A DNA stretch of 64,000 bases from Paulinella micropora (Eukaryota; Cercozoa; Imbricatea; Euglyphida), in assembly GCA_009731375.1 (NCBI GenBank), contig BJOX01000009.1, forward strand, positions 1,151,566 to 1,215,565, given 5' to 3'. The stretch's first letter is position 1. Every line of letters starts with the position of its first letter. The notes beneath the pieces are model-generated. The model was given only the letters and a program-made list of their open reading frames with translations, was not told the DNA's origin and did no database searches. Below, in pieces: positions 28,746-38,629 of the stretch. A program made the position numbers and the translations under genes.

Positions 28746-31466
28746 ATGTCGACAGAGACCGCCGAAGTGAGTGAATTCTCGGAGGCAGATCAAAGAAGAG
28801 AAGAAGAAGAAGCAGGAGGAGGAGGAGGAGGAAGAGGATTGAATGAAGGAGGAGGAGGAGGATTGAATGAAGGAGGAGGAGATGAAGGAGTAGGAGGAGG
28901 AGTAGAAGAGGGCTGGGATGATGAAGGAAGATATGGAGGAGACGAAGATGAAGGAGGATTTGAACAAGAAGAGACGGGAGGAGGAGGAGCATATGGTAAT
29001 CCCTTACCACCTGCCTACACGGGAGGAGGAGGACGAAAAATGATCGACTTGATTCATAGTGATGGAGAGGAGATCACAGTGGAGGAACAACAGTGGGTGC
29101 AAGACCACTATGACCTCACTAAAAAAGAGTTTGATAACAAGATGGGGGTAGAGAAGGATACCTATGTGTGGATCCCTCAGGATCAAAGAAGAGAGAAAAG
29201 TCGTGCTAAAAAGGATGTCTATATCCTATTATCAAACACAGCACAGCTCCTCGGCAAACTGGTCTCTGATCCAGAAGAGAGAAAGAAGATACAGCATATC
29301 AAGTTTGGGGGGGGACACACCCACCTTGAATTACTCGATGCTATCTTTGGGGTGTACACTCAAACCCTGATTTGGGAACGTACATACGGCCCACGATGTG
29401 AGGGTTACCTCCAGTACACAAACCCAAGAGCAACGGCCAGATTCCTCGCGACTGGTCAGGAGGCAGTCGATGTAACAAAAATGAAGACCAATCTGGGTTC
29501 GAAAAACTCGAGTGGCATATTTCATTTTTTTACAATGGAAATAAAGGCCTTGGAGGAGGGGAAGGCAGAGATGGAAAAAAGCATTAAGGCAGCAGGAGAA
29601 ACTCATCCTGTGATTGATGAGTTAGAGAAGACCGACAGAGTTCTGACCAAGATCAGACTGTTGATGGGTGCGTTACTGCACAAGGAGGCATGGAAGAGAT
29701 GGATTCCTACCAAGGATCACTCTGTCCTTAAATCACTTAGTAACGCACCACCGGTCGCCAACAAAGCAGGTGTTGACCAATATGTGGAGAAATATAATTT
29801 TCTCAGATCTGCTTCTGAATTGGTGGCCTTTATCACTCATGCTCAAAAGCTGGTGATATCTGAGAAGAAGAAGGCGAAAGAGAATGAGGAGTTCGAGAAG
29901 ACGATGAGACTGGAAAGAATGAAAGCAAAAGTGAGTGGTGCAAAGACACACCCTCCGACATATTTGACCCCACCAGCTCCTGCCCCACCAGCCCCTGCAC
30001 CCTCGGGCTCAACTACGGTGGTGGTCACAAACACGGAGAAGAAGGACAGACAGAACATCATAAATGCCTTCAAGGGGAAGAAAGGAGGAGTGGCAAGTCT
30101 CATGCTATATGCCAAGACGAGCTCAGACAAAGACTCTGATGCTTCGCTTTTGAGCAAGCTCAAAGAGATCAATGCCTGCATGAAGGCTTTTCCTTGCGAC
30201 GAAACGCAGGAATACGAGGCCCTTGTTACTGTTTTTGACCAATCTCTAGTCTCGGAGGGATTTGATCTGACACAGTACAAGTTTTTGAGAAAGAAGGAGG
30301 AGATTAAGAGAAACAATGCAACAGGCCTAGACGCTCAGTGTGAACTGGCGGTGGCCACACTCATTTCATATTTTCAATCTCATGGATACCAGCATCTCTG
30401 CACTGGTACTCTCATAGGATTTGAAATCTTTGAGACAGTGGCGATGAGTTTGAGGAGTGCTGTTGGCTTGGCGGCGACCCTTACGGAGGTAGTTTCCTCC
30501 TATGGGCTATTCTATGGCCGCAAGTCGATCATCCTCTATTTCTTTTCGGCGTTACACACAGTTAACCCGAGTAAGCTTACTCAGCTCATACAACAATGCT
30601 CGACGTTTAGCTCAGTGAAGTCCAAGAACTTCCTCGAGACACACGTGTTCGAAAATACGGTTCAAAGCGTTGCTCCGTCAGCACTGTTTCAAGAAGTGAT
30701 GAGTGCATGCTCAAACATGGACTCGCTCACGGAGGCACATACGGCACAGGCAGGCGGTGTACCTGTTGGCGCACAAGCCACGTACACAAACAGAGTTGCC
30801 GGTTGGAAGAGACAGAGAGAGCCAGACCTGAAGACCGCATGTTGGAGGTGGTTCGCGGGCTTGCAGTGTAAGGCACAGATGGAGAACAGAGACTGCTCTT
30901 TCAATCATGATAGGCAGAACCCAACAGCAAGGGCAAATTTTCTGAGCAGGACGGAAGGCAAGGAACCGGGCCTTTTCAATATGCTTCAGATTGCCGCTGT
31001 GAACGAAGGTTGGTATGCCAATATGTGTGATGATGAGGAGTTACGAGAGGCAATCATTACCTACATGAAGAGGATGAAGGAGAAGAAGGAGGAAAGGGAG
31101 AGACAAAAGAACTTAAAGGCCTCTCAAAGAGGACGAGAAGGAGGAGCAGGAGCAGGAGGACGAGGAGGAGGAGGAGGAGGAGGAGGAGGAGGAGGAGGAG
31201 GAGGAGGACGAGGACGAGGAACATGGAGAGGAGCCTCGAGGTGGCAGGGAACCCCTCAGAGAGGAAGAGGAGGAGGTCGGGGATATACCCCTTATGGAGG
31301 GAGAGCTGTTCGAGCTCCAGCCCCCCCACCCAGAGGAGGAGGAGGCTCGTGGGCAAGCTCCAACCCAAATTTCGGTCGAGCTCAGGCCTACAACACTGCC
31401 TCGGAGACCGATACGTCATCCTACCCGGACACTACTCAAGGTAATCGTTTCGAGGTGGTGGAATGA
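28746..31466 (+). CDS. gag: Gag-like polyprotein (906 aa) with CCCH zinc finger and RGG box
   Basis: Structural polyprotein expected to form the particle and bind genomic RNA. Start ATG at 28746 follows an untranslated leader of about 790 nt. Acidic Gly/Glu-rich N-terminus (residues 1-100), helical/charged middle, Pro/Ala linker near residue 400, then a second globular region. At residues 699-721 lies CWRWFAGLQC...CSFNH, i.e. C-x8-C-x8-C-x3-H: a CCCH finger in place of the usual CCHC knuckle. The C-terminus (about 790-870) is an Arg/Gly-rich RGG tract, probably RNA-binding. It ends with TGA at 31464, followed by CTG. About twice the usual Gag length. No capsid motif recognised. Confidence 0.85.
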   Translation: MSTETAEVSEFSEADQRREEEEAGGGGGGRGLNEGGGGGLNEGGGDEGVGGGVEEGWDDEGRYGGDEDEGGFEQEETGGGGAYGNPLPPAYTGGGGRKMIDLIHSDGEEITVEEQQWVQDHYDLTKKEFDNKMGVEKDTYVWIPQDQRREKSRAKKDVYILLSNTAQLLGKLVSDPEERKKIQHIKFGGGHTHLELLDAIFGVYTQTLIWERTYGPRCEGYLQYTNPRATARFLATGQEAVDVTKMKTNLGSKNSSGIFHFFTMEIKALEEGKAEMEKSIKAAGETHPVIDELEKTDRVLTKIRLLMGALLHKEAWKRWIPTKDHSVLKSLSNAPPVANKAGVDQYVEKYNFLRSASELVAFITHAQKLVISEKKKAKENEEFEKTMRLERMKAKVSGAKTHPPTYLTPPAPAPPAPAPSGSTTVVVTNTEKKDRQNIINAFKGKKGGVASLMLYAKTSSDKDSDASLLSKLKEINACMKAFPCDETQEYEALVTVFDQSLVSEGFDLTQYKFLRKKEEIKRNNATGLDAQCELAVATLISYFQSHGYQHLCTGTLIGFEIFETVAMSLRSAVGLAATLTEVVSSYGLFYGRKSIILYFFSALHTVNPSKLTQLIQQCSTFSSVKSKNFLETHVFENTVQSVAPSALFQEVMSACSNMDSLTEAHTAQAGGVPVGAQATYTNRVAGWKRQREPDLKTACWRWFAGLQCKAQMENRDCSFNHDRQNPTARANFLSRTEGKEPGLFNMLQIAAVNEGWYANMCDDEELREAIITYMKRMKEKKEERERQKNLKASQRGREGGAGAGGRGGGGGGGGGGGGGGGRGRGTWRGASRWQGTPQRGRGGGRGYTPYGGRAVRAPAPPPRGGGGSWASSNPNFGRAQAYNTASETDTSSYPDTTQGNRFEVVE

Positions 31467-31646
31467 CTGGAGGGGGAAGAAGAGAGGAAGGAGAAGACTG
31501 TGAAGTTTAACCCTAAAGTCACAGTGCTTTCTAATGCTGTTGTGCAGACTGGGCCAACGCTTCCTCTATGTGAAAACAAAAATGTGGGTACACAGAGACT
31601 GCAGCCCCAAGGTAGTCTCATACCCGTTCATACAGCACGATTATAA
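31467..31646 (+). other. In-frame 59-codon linker between gag TGA and a TAA touching the pol ATG
   Basis: gag and pol are in the same frame. After the TGA at 31464 the frame stays open for 59 codons (LEGEEERKEKTVKF...), meets TAA at 31644-31646, and ATG follows at once. Stop suppression, termination-reinitiation at TAAATG, or separate mRNAs could all express pol. No frameshift is needed. Confidence 0.8.
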
Positions 31647-34600
31647 ATGATAACTGATGCAAATAGGAAGGCGAGACTTGCAATGGAGGCGAGGAGGCCA
31701 ATGGCAGACGTATCGCCTCGGCCAAGCAAACAACCACGAACAGACTCAATGTCTACGGTCGCGGCGGGTGGCGAGCAAAAAGACAATGTGTGTACTCAAG
31801 TACCACAAGACAATGTCGCTCAAATAGTAAACGCACCAGTACCGCAGAATAATAAAAATGTTAATGAGGTGAAGCAGGAGGAGAAGAAGGAGGAGTTGAA
31901 AAACTTAGAGACAAGACTCCAAAATTTGGAACGTAAAGTTCTTGTTCTCGCAGCCAATATACACAGGCCCGATGCTCTGTGTTATACGGAACTTTATTGT
32001 GAAACATTGAAGACAATATTAAAAGTTGGTAATGATACGATGGCGAATATTAATATTGTCGGCCGGAAGTTTTTAAATCGATACCGGGACTGGGTGGACG
32101 GAAATATGAAAAAGTCAACGGGCACTCTCAAAGGAGTGAGCAGCCGGACGGATATCACGGGAATCATCACACTGACCTTTAAATGGAAATCCGCACGAGT
32201 ATACCGTATAGACCTCTATGTCCTCCCCGGTTACCACGGGTCAATATTACTATCGTATGACAAATTGGCTACGATGGGGGCTGTGATTGATTGCGCCGCA
32301 CGGCGAGTGATATATGGAGTAAAAAGAGGAGAAGAGAACGATATTGATCCCTTCAACGCTACTGACTCTTATGAGGCGTATGAGCTGAGTCTAGCGACGG
32401 ATCACAAAAAGATTGCCATCGCACATGAGGCACTTGAGGTGTACGTTCACCCCCATGTCGTAAGACCGGATGAACTGTCCTGGACCGATAATTGGGAATC
32501 CCAAGTGTGCACTGTCACAGTTCCGACATGCCATTGGGACAAAAAGTCTATTGATGACTTAATCGAGAAGCGAAAGGAGGAGATTATATGTGTCGCACAA
32601 AGAAGCCCGTCGTTGGCGAGATTCGCGGAAGGAGTAGGAACAGATGTCCATATTACTAACGGATACTGTTTCCATGCGAAAGTAGGAGAAGAAAAAAGGG
32701 AGGCGTTTGTACCAAGGAGAACGGGGCGAATCCCGGATACTCCACCAGAAACTATTAAAAGTTTTATTACTGATTTCTGGGGTGACGAGCCCACGTGGCC
32801 GCGTTCACTGTCTGAAGTGAAGAAATGCTTACGGACTTTATTCGAAAATAATAAGCCGTATACTATTATCCTGCCATATAATGAGAAGGCGATATGGGCG
32901 CAGGAAATAAGGGACCGGCTTATTGATCATCCTATACCGGTACCCTCTCGCAAGCAACAGCTAGTGGTGGCTTGTCGTATGGGAACTCGTGAGCAGAGCA
33001 GTGCATACAAGCGGAAGCTCAGAGACCTCGACAAGTTGAAATTGATACCGCAAGCATTCACATGCTTTGATGGTTTTTACACCCGTAAAGCTCCTTTGCA
33101 ATACGCGAGACTCATTGACATGCTGGTGGAGCTCGGTAAAGATGATGAGCCGGACACGGTCACGTATGAAAAGACGGGCCTAGATGATGTCTCGGAAGAG
33201 GACTTAGGCTTGGAGGAGGACAGAGAACCCCTCAAGCAACATAAGCAGATGTCTGATGAAGATTTTCAAGAGGCGGCGCGGAAAATATTGGAAGAAGGAG
33301 TAGGCACGGAGAAGGAGAAGGAGCTTTTAAAAGCCAAATTAGAGGCGAACAAGGAAATTTTTGACCCTCCACATGCAGGTGGTGTCAAGCCTGAAGATTT
33401 CACTGCGGTTATTTACAAAATACCGGGTGCGGAGCCGTCACCGGCACCACGAAGGGCGAATTTGAGTATACATGAGGCGAAGATAGCGGAGGAGCTAGCA
33501 AGACAGCTGCTCAATGAGGACTTTATTGAGAGATCAACATCCTCAATAGTCTCACAACCGAGAATAGTGCCGAAGCCAGGAGGAGAATGGCGCCTGACAG
33601 TTAACTATGCTCGTGTTAACAAGGTGCTGGAGGAAGAGAGAAATCCTCTCCCGACATTAGAAGAAGGAAGGAGAGTACTGCGGAATGCAAAATTCTATTC
33701 GGTCATTGACCTTAAGAATGGCTTCTGGCAGATACCACTGGAGGAAAAGTCCAGATGGCTGACGGCGTTTGTGGTGGGTATGGAAATATACCAATGGAAA
33801 GTGCTTCCGATGGGCCTCAAGCAAGCCCCAGGACTTTTCCAGAAGGCGATGCAGAAGATGTTGAGCAGTCAGTACGATGATTTGTCTGACGGTGGCTTTA
33901 TGAGAAGGCGGGGACAGAAGGCGGGAGAATATGCATTTTGCTATATCGATGACATTATCGTATACTCTAACACAATGGAGGAGCATATCGATCATTTGTC
34001 CGATATATTCAGGCGCATCGGAGCTTTTGGCCTGAAGTGCAATCTAAAGAAGTGTCAACTTGCCAAGACGAGTGTGACATACTTAGGGTACGAGATCTCC
34101 CATAATCGAGTCTCGATATCCAAAGAGAAGAGGGAGGAGATTATGAATCGACCGATACCGAAGAACCGCACTGAATTGCACTCATTCCTTGCGATGGCGC
34201 AATACTATAGCCAGTTTATACCCGATTGGGGTGCAACACGGGCTAAAGTGGAGAAAATGATAGATTTTGGAGACTTTGAGAAGTGGGACGAAGAGGCTTT
34301 GCAAGCGTTTCATGCGCTCAAAGATCTCATTTACAAAGACCCGAAAGACGGAGGACTGGTGTTAACGATGCCCGACTTTACGAAACAATTCGTAGTCGAT
34401 ACAGACGCATCTAAGTTTGCGATTGGGGCTGTATTACAACAAGAGGATGAGGAGAAGAAATTACGCCCAATCATGTTTATTAGTAGGAAGTTGTGTGCGG
34501 CGGAGAGAAACTATTGCACAAGGCAAAGAGAGGCGTTGGCGGTAGTATGGGCCCTCAAGAGGCTCAGAGAGTATTTGTGGGGAGGACCTCAATTTACTGT

Positions 34601-37280
34601 CAGAACTGATCATCATAACCTGTTATGGTTGATGAATCATGAACAGACGGGACGGCTGGCGCGGTGGCAAGCGTTCTTGTCTTGTTTCGATTTTACAATG
34701 GTCCATCTACCGGGAAAGCGAAATGTGGTCGCTGATAGCCTCTCTAGGCTAGAGTTTAACTCAGAAGTATCGGCGTTGGTGTCCACGGTGGAGATGGAAG
34801 ACTTGTCCACTGACAAGGTGTATGAGGTCAGCCACATTGAGGCGATGGAGATGGCGAGTGGAGTCCGATATGACCGCACAGGTCTACGGTACAGTCCACA
34901 AGGCCCGGATCACGGGATATGTTGTGAGCTACATACCCAGGAGGACGCTGAGTGGTCCTATGAGGTATATGAGAATGCGAAGGCGAACATAAGAGAGGAA
35001 GAGGAGACGCAGGAAGTTTATGCGGAGCCTCCTCAAGAGCGGAGAAGTGACCTAGACGATGACCCGGAAAGAATCGGGGTACGGCTAGAAGATGGTACTA
35101 TCCATATAGCCTCGCCTACCGCATGGAGGCAACAACAGGCTCAAGATCCGGAGTTTAAAGAACTGATACAGTTATATCAGAACCCGGATGAGCTACGGAT
35201 GACGAAAGCGATCAAAGATCAGATGAAGGAGATGGGATGGAGAGATGGTCTACTGTGGTACAAGGGCCTTCACGGTCGCTATGCGTCACAGCCGGACAAA
35301 TGGACCCTTTGGGTACCGGAGAGTCTGAGACGATTTATATTTGTCGCAGCCCACAATTGCCCACTTTTGGCGCATCCGGGTCGACAACGAACTCATATGT
35401 TCGTAGCGAGGCGATTCTGGTGGAAGAAGATGAAGGAGGAGATAGATCAGGCGGTGGATGCATGCATCCCGTGCAAGATAAACAAAACACCACTGAAGGC
35501 AAATTTCGGCCTGATTGGCGAATTTCCTCTTCATGCGGGGATGTTTGAGTTTATACACATTGATCATGTGGGACCTTTCCCAGAATCGAAGGATGGTTAC
35601 AAATACCTCCTTACGGCTATTGACAGAGCCACCAACTATGTGTGGATCATCCCTGTCAAAGACGTTACCGGCAAGACGACGGCCGAGGCGCTGATCGATA
35701 GGATCATCTCACAGATCGGAGTACCAAGAAAGATATGTTCTGATCGAGGCTCGGACTTTAATAACGAGGTCATCGACAAACTATCTAAGTATTACGGGAT
35801 GAAATGGCAATATGTTACTGCCTATAACCCGCGAGCAAATGGGAAAATCGAGCGGGTACACAGACCCCTCAAAGCCTCGCTAAAGATGTATTGCACGAAG
35901 AAGGAGAATCAAAGAGCATGGGTCGAGGCAGCACCATCATTTGCGTTTGCAATGAACTGTCTACCCTCTACGGCGTTAGGAGGCTCGAAGAGCTCAATCT
36001 CGCCATATCAGTTAGTATATGGGCGTGAGCCTGATATCCCGACTTCGCTCCTTCACCCAAAAGACACTTGGGCGGATGCGGATGAGTTGTTTGGGATGAG
36101 ACTTAGAGTGAAGATGGAGGCGGAACAAATAGTCAGGGCGCATAGAGAGGCGGAGCGCCGAAAGACTGATGCTGAAGGGGTGCGACAAGCGCACTTGGAT
36201 CAGATCAAGTTCCAGGTCGGGGATATTGTACTATTGTACCATCCTCAAGTCCCGAAGGGAGTCAGCTCTAAGCTGTTCACTCACTGGAAAGGACCTTATC
36301 AGATTATGGAACAGACGGGACCTCTGAATTACAAGATCAGGGGTAGAGGGAAGGTGCAAATTGTGAATGTAAGAAGGCTGATTAAGTATGATCCCTTCTT
36401 ACTGGAAGATGAATCCGTTGAGGAGGCGTTAAAACGGATGAAGGATGATTTCAAAGAGGTGCCGCCCATCCACAAGGAGGCTGGCATAGACCAAGACGAT
36501 GCTTATCGGGCACCGATAGCTGAGAAGGAGGAGAGTGAGGTGGACAGCAAGGAGAAGACTGACCGCATAAGCGCGGTGGGGACTCAGTCCAAGTCTCCGC
36601 GAGAGCATAGCGGAAAGAAGGAGAAGATCACAGAGGCGCAGCTAAGGAGAGCGCGGAATGATCTTATCAACGACCAACCGAGGAAGGCGATGAGGTCGAT
36701 GAGATCAAAGGACGTCCACCAGGAGGAGGAGGGGACGGACACTGACCCAAACGCGGGCAACGTTGAGATTGTCCATGAGCGATGGAAGGAAGGCGATGCG
36801 ATAGCAACCATCGCATGGGTGAAAAATGTTTTCTATCTGATGAGACCAGCGGAACAACATGTCGCTGATGACACTCTCTCAGACTTATACTTGATGCGGG
36901 TCGTGGCGGTCCCACGACAGATGCGTGTCACACGGACACTCAAAATATCATCAGCCGCAAAGATAGTACAACCGATACTCCAGTTCTGGAGAAGTATGGA
37001 CCCGGTTGAGGATCCAAAGGCAAGACATTATCTGCCAGTATATAAAGACGCAAAAAGTCTCGAGACATGGGATGATACAATTACTCCCAGAGACAAGGAT
37101 TACACTGCGTGGACCATTCAGACACTGCCAAGAGGAGTGCTTGATGTCCCTTTTGAATTATCGTTGGGCGGAATCCCTAATAAGATCTGGGACATTCTCG
37201 AACAGTCAAAGTTCGATCTGACTTTTGTTGGTGGTCCTCCGCCAGGCAAAGAAATCCGCGCCAGACGACGAAGGCGGTGA
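31647..37280 (+). CDS. pol: Pol polyprotein (1,877 aa): protease, RT, RNase H, integrase
   Basis: Retropepsin-like region at residues 115-225 with NDTMANINIV (D130-T131-M132, usually D-T-G) and a second half GSILLSYDKLATMGAVIDC. RT has VIDLKNGFWQ (D688) and YIDD (766-769). RNase H has DTDAS (D920), REALA and TDHH. Integrase has the HHCC motif H1243, H1250, C1273, C1276 and the DD35E triad D1306, D1366, E1402 with exactly 35 residues between the last two. A GPY/F module (KGPY, G1549-Y1551) follows. The last 290 or so residues are a charged linker and an unrecognised domain ending RARRRRR; no chromodomain is evident. Start ATG chosen because TAA directly precedes it. Confidence 0.93.
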   Translation: MITDANRKARLAMEARRPMADVSPRPSKQPRTDSMSTVAAGGEQKDNVCTQVPQDNVAQIVNAPVPQNNKNVNEVKQEEKKEELKNLETRLQNLERKVLVLAANIHRPDALCYTELYCETLKTILKVGNDTMANINIVGRKFLNRYRDWVDGNMKKSTGTLKGVSSRTDITGIITLTFKWKSARVYRIDLYVLPGYHGSILLSYDKLATMGAVIDCAARRVIYGVKRGEENDIDPFNATDSYEAYELSLATDHKKIAIAHEALEVYVHPHVVRPDELSWTDNWESQVCTVTVPTCHWDKKSIDDLIEKRKEEIICVAQRSPSLARFAEGVGTDVHITNGYCFHAKVGEEKREAFVPRRTGRIPDTPPETIKSFITDFWGDEPTWPRSLSEVKKCLRTLFENNKPYTIILPYNEKAIWAQEIRDRLIDHPIPVPSRKQQLVVACRMGTREQSSAYKRKLRDLDKLKLIPQAFTCFDGFYTRKAPLQYARLIDMLVELGKDDEPDTVTYEKTGLDDVSEEDLGLEEDREPLKQHKQMSDEDFQEAARKILEEGVGTEKEKELLKAKLEANKEIFDPPHAGGVKPEDFTAVIYKIPGAEPSPAPRRANLSIHEAKIAEELARQLLNEDFIERSTSSIVSQPRIVPKPGGEWRLTVNYARVNKVLEEERNPLPTLEEGRRVLRNAKFYSVIDLKNGFWQIPLEEKSRWLTAFVVGMEIYQWKVLPMGLKQAPGLFQKAMQKMLSSQYDDLSDGGFMRRRGQKAGEYAFCYIDDIIVYSNTMEEHIDHLSDIFRRIGAFGLKCNLKKCQLAKTSVTYLGYEISHNRVSISKEKREEIMNRPIPKNRTELHSFLAMAQYYSQFIPDWGATRAKVEKMIDFGDFEKWDEEALQAFHALKDLIYKDPKDGGLVLTMPDFTKQFVVDTDASKFAIGAVLQQEDEEKKLRPIMFISRKLCAAERNYCTRQREALAVVWALKRLREYLWGGPQFTVRTDHHNLLWLMNHEQTGRLARWQAFLSCFDFTMVHLPGKRNVVADSLSRLEFNSEVSALVSTVEMEDLSTDKVYEVSHIEAMEMASGVRYDRTGLRYSPQGPDHGICCELHTQEDAEWSYEVYENAKANIREEEETQEVYAEPPQERRSDLDDDPERIGVRLEDGTIHIASPTAWRQQQAQDPEFKELIQLYQNPDELRMTKAIKDQMKEMGWRDGLLWYKGLHGRYASQPDKWTLWVPESLRRFIFVAAHNCPLLAHPGRQRTHMFVARRFWWKKMKEEIDQAVDACIPCKINKTPLKANFGLIGEFPLHAGMFEFIHIDHVGPFPESKDGYKYLLTAIDRATNYVWIIPVKDVTGKTTAEALIDRIISQIGVPRKICSDRGSDFNNEVIDKLSKYYGMKWQYVTAYNPRANGKIERVHRPLKASLKMYCTKKENQRAWVEAAPSFAFAMNCLPSTALGGSKSSISPYQLVYGREPDIPTSLLHPKDTWADADELFGMRLRVKMEAEQIVRAHREAERRKTDAEGVRQAHLDQIKFQVGDIVLLYHPQVPKGVSSKLFTHWKGPYQIMEQTGPLNYKIRGRGKVQIVNVRRLIKYDPFLLEDESVEEALKRMKDDFKEVPPIHKEAGIDQDDAYRAPIAEKEESEVDSKEKTDRISAVGTQSKSPREHSGKKEKITEAQLRRARNDLINDQPRKAMRSMRSKDVHQEEEGTDTDPNAGNVEIVHERWKEGDAIATIAWVKNVFYLMRPAEQHVADDTLSDLYLMRVVAVPRQMRVTRTLKISSAAKIVQPILQFWRSMDPVEDPKARHYLPVYKDAKSLETWDDTITPRDKDYTAWTIQTLPRGVLDVPFELSLGGIPNKIWDILEQSKFDLTFVGGPPPGKEIRARRRRR

Positions 37281-37310
37281 CAAAGAAACTATTTTTCTTT
37301 ATGCGTCTCA

Positions 37311-37316
37311 AATAAA
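37311..37316 (+). terminator. Candidate poly(A) signal AATAAA downstream of pol
   Basis: AATAAA about 30 nt after the pol stop. 37317-38087 downstream is AT-rich and shows no gene. The functional retrotransposon poly(A) site would normally be in the LTR, so this is only a candidate. Confidence 0.35.
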
Positions 37317-38111
37317 CTGATTGATTGCCCACGGCGTATCATGATTGGATCATGCATCATCAGTTATCAATATGAATATTAAAAAGACTCAGTGATATAA
37401 CTTGGCATTCGATCGCAACATACGAGTGCGAAAGGTCGATCGACGATGATACTACACCGTATACGGGGATCGCTAGTGTATTGAGCGATGGTGTTCCCGG
37501 GTATGACCCTTTCCAAGTCCTGGGATGATGTTCTCGAAAATGAAATGTTCTCTGAAACTTTCATTAAATTATTTTTTACGATAGATTATATACTGTCGTA
37601 CCTGAGCACGGTCAATCTCTACTTGTGTCGGTATATCGCAGGGTCGGGTACATACACCTCGACTTCGGATATAGCTATTAGGACTGGCCCCCTAATACTA
37701 TATCATAGGATATCCGCCTTATACAAGGGTATGTCATTAAAAAAGACAATGTACTTACGATCTTCCTGTGAATAATCATAATAATAATGATAATGATAAG
37801 AAGAAGAAGGAGATCAAAGGGGGAATCGTACTACAGCACCACGTTGCTTGTATTTTTATTAATAGTACGTTTGTTCTTGACATACTGCCGAAAAAAAAAA
37901 AGAGGGGAAGGAGTTCAAAATTTACAAGAAAGGCTAAAGAATCCGCTTTGACGTGCCGTATGAGGATATATTTATCGTCTTTTAGCGTCTATCCGTGGGT
38001 CGATGCGCTGTGTGGCATGACTCCATAGCGCATACTATTTGCAGAAAGAAATCAGAAGGTGTATGACGAAAATGCTATTTCCGTCATNNNNNNNNNNGTC
38101 GTCATAAAATC

Positions 38112-38120
38112 GGGAGGGGA
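38112..38120 (+). promoter_or_regulatory. Candidate polypurine tract
   Basis: GGGAGGGGA, three bases before the 3' LTR: the expected place for plus-strand priming. Confidence 0.7.
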
Positions 38121-38123
38121 TAC

Positions 38124-38364
38124 TGTAGGCATCACTCCCCCGGATAGCCGGTAAAAAATACCTTTTCCTGGTGACAGGTGCACCAGCTTGTTTTTCAGTA
38201 TTATTTGTCCGGATTTGGACCTGATGCCATTTTATTCCTGGTCTGTTGCCGTTTTCCTTTTTTTGGCTTCACCGAGCTAATACAACGAGACATCATTCTC
38301 ATTCTTGAGGACTGTGTTTGCTTGTATTACCGACTTTTTTCGAGCTATCGTTGGGGGCATTACA
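38124..38364 (+). repeat. 3' LTR
   Basis: TGTAGGC ... CATTACA, 241 bp, near-identical to the 5' LTR; followed by GTTA (38365-38368). Confidence 0.95.
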
Positions 38365-38513
38365 GTTAGCACTTGCCCTTTCCAGTCACCAGCCCTAGCA
38401 TATAAACCTTGAGCAAAATACTAATCATGACACTATCATATAAACCTTTGAGCAAAGTGGCCGCGTGACGTGCAGTCGGAGCATGGTCACTCGTGATCCG
38501 GCGGTAAACCCTT

Positions 38514-38629
<116 letters not shown>

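Larger units (their letters stand above)
27720..38364 (+). mobile_element. Ty3/gypsy-type LTR retrotransposon, 10,645 bp, structurally complete
   Basis: Two direct LTRs (239 and 241 bp, a handful of differences), 4-bp target duplication, primer-site and polypurine-tract candidates, a long Gag ORF and a Pol ORF ordered protease - RT - RNase H - integrase (the order of Ty3/gypsy rather than Ty1/copia). Integrase lies downstream of RNase H and carries a GPY/F module. The LTR similarity and intact 906- and 1,877-codon frames suggest recent insertion. Its lower repeat content contrasts with the surroundings. One 10-N gap (38088-38097) lies in the 3' untranslated part. Confidence 0.95.
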
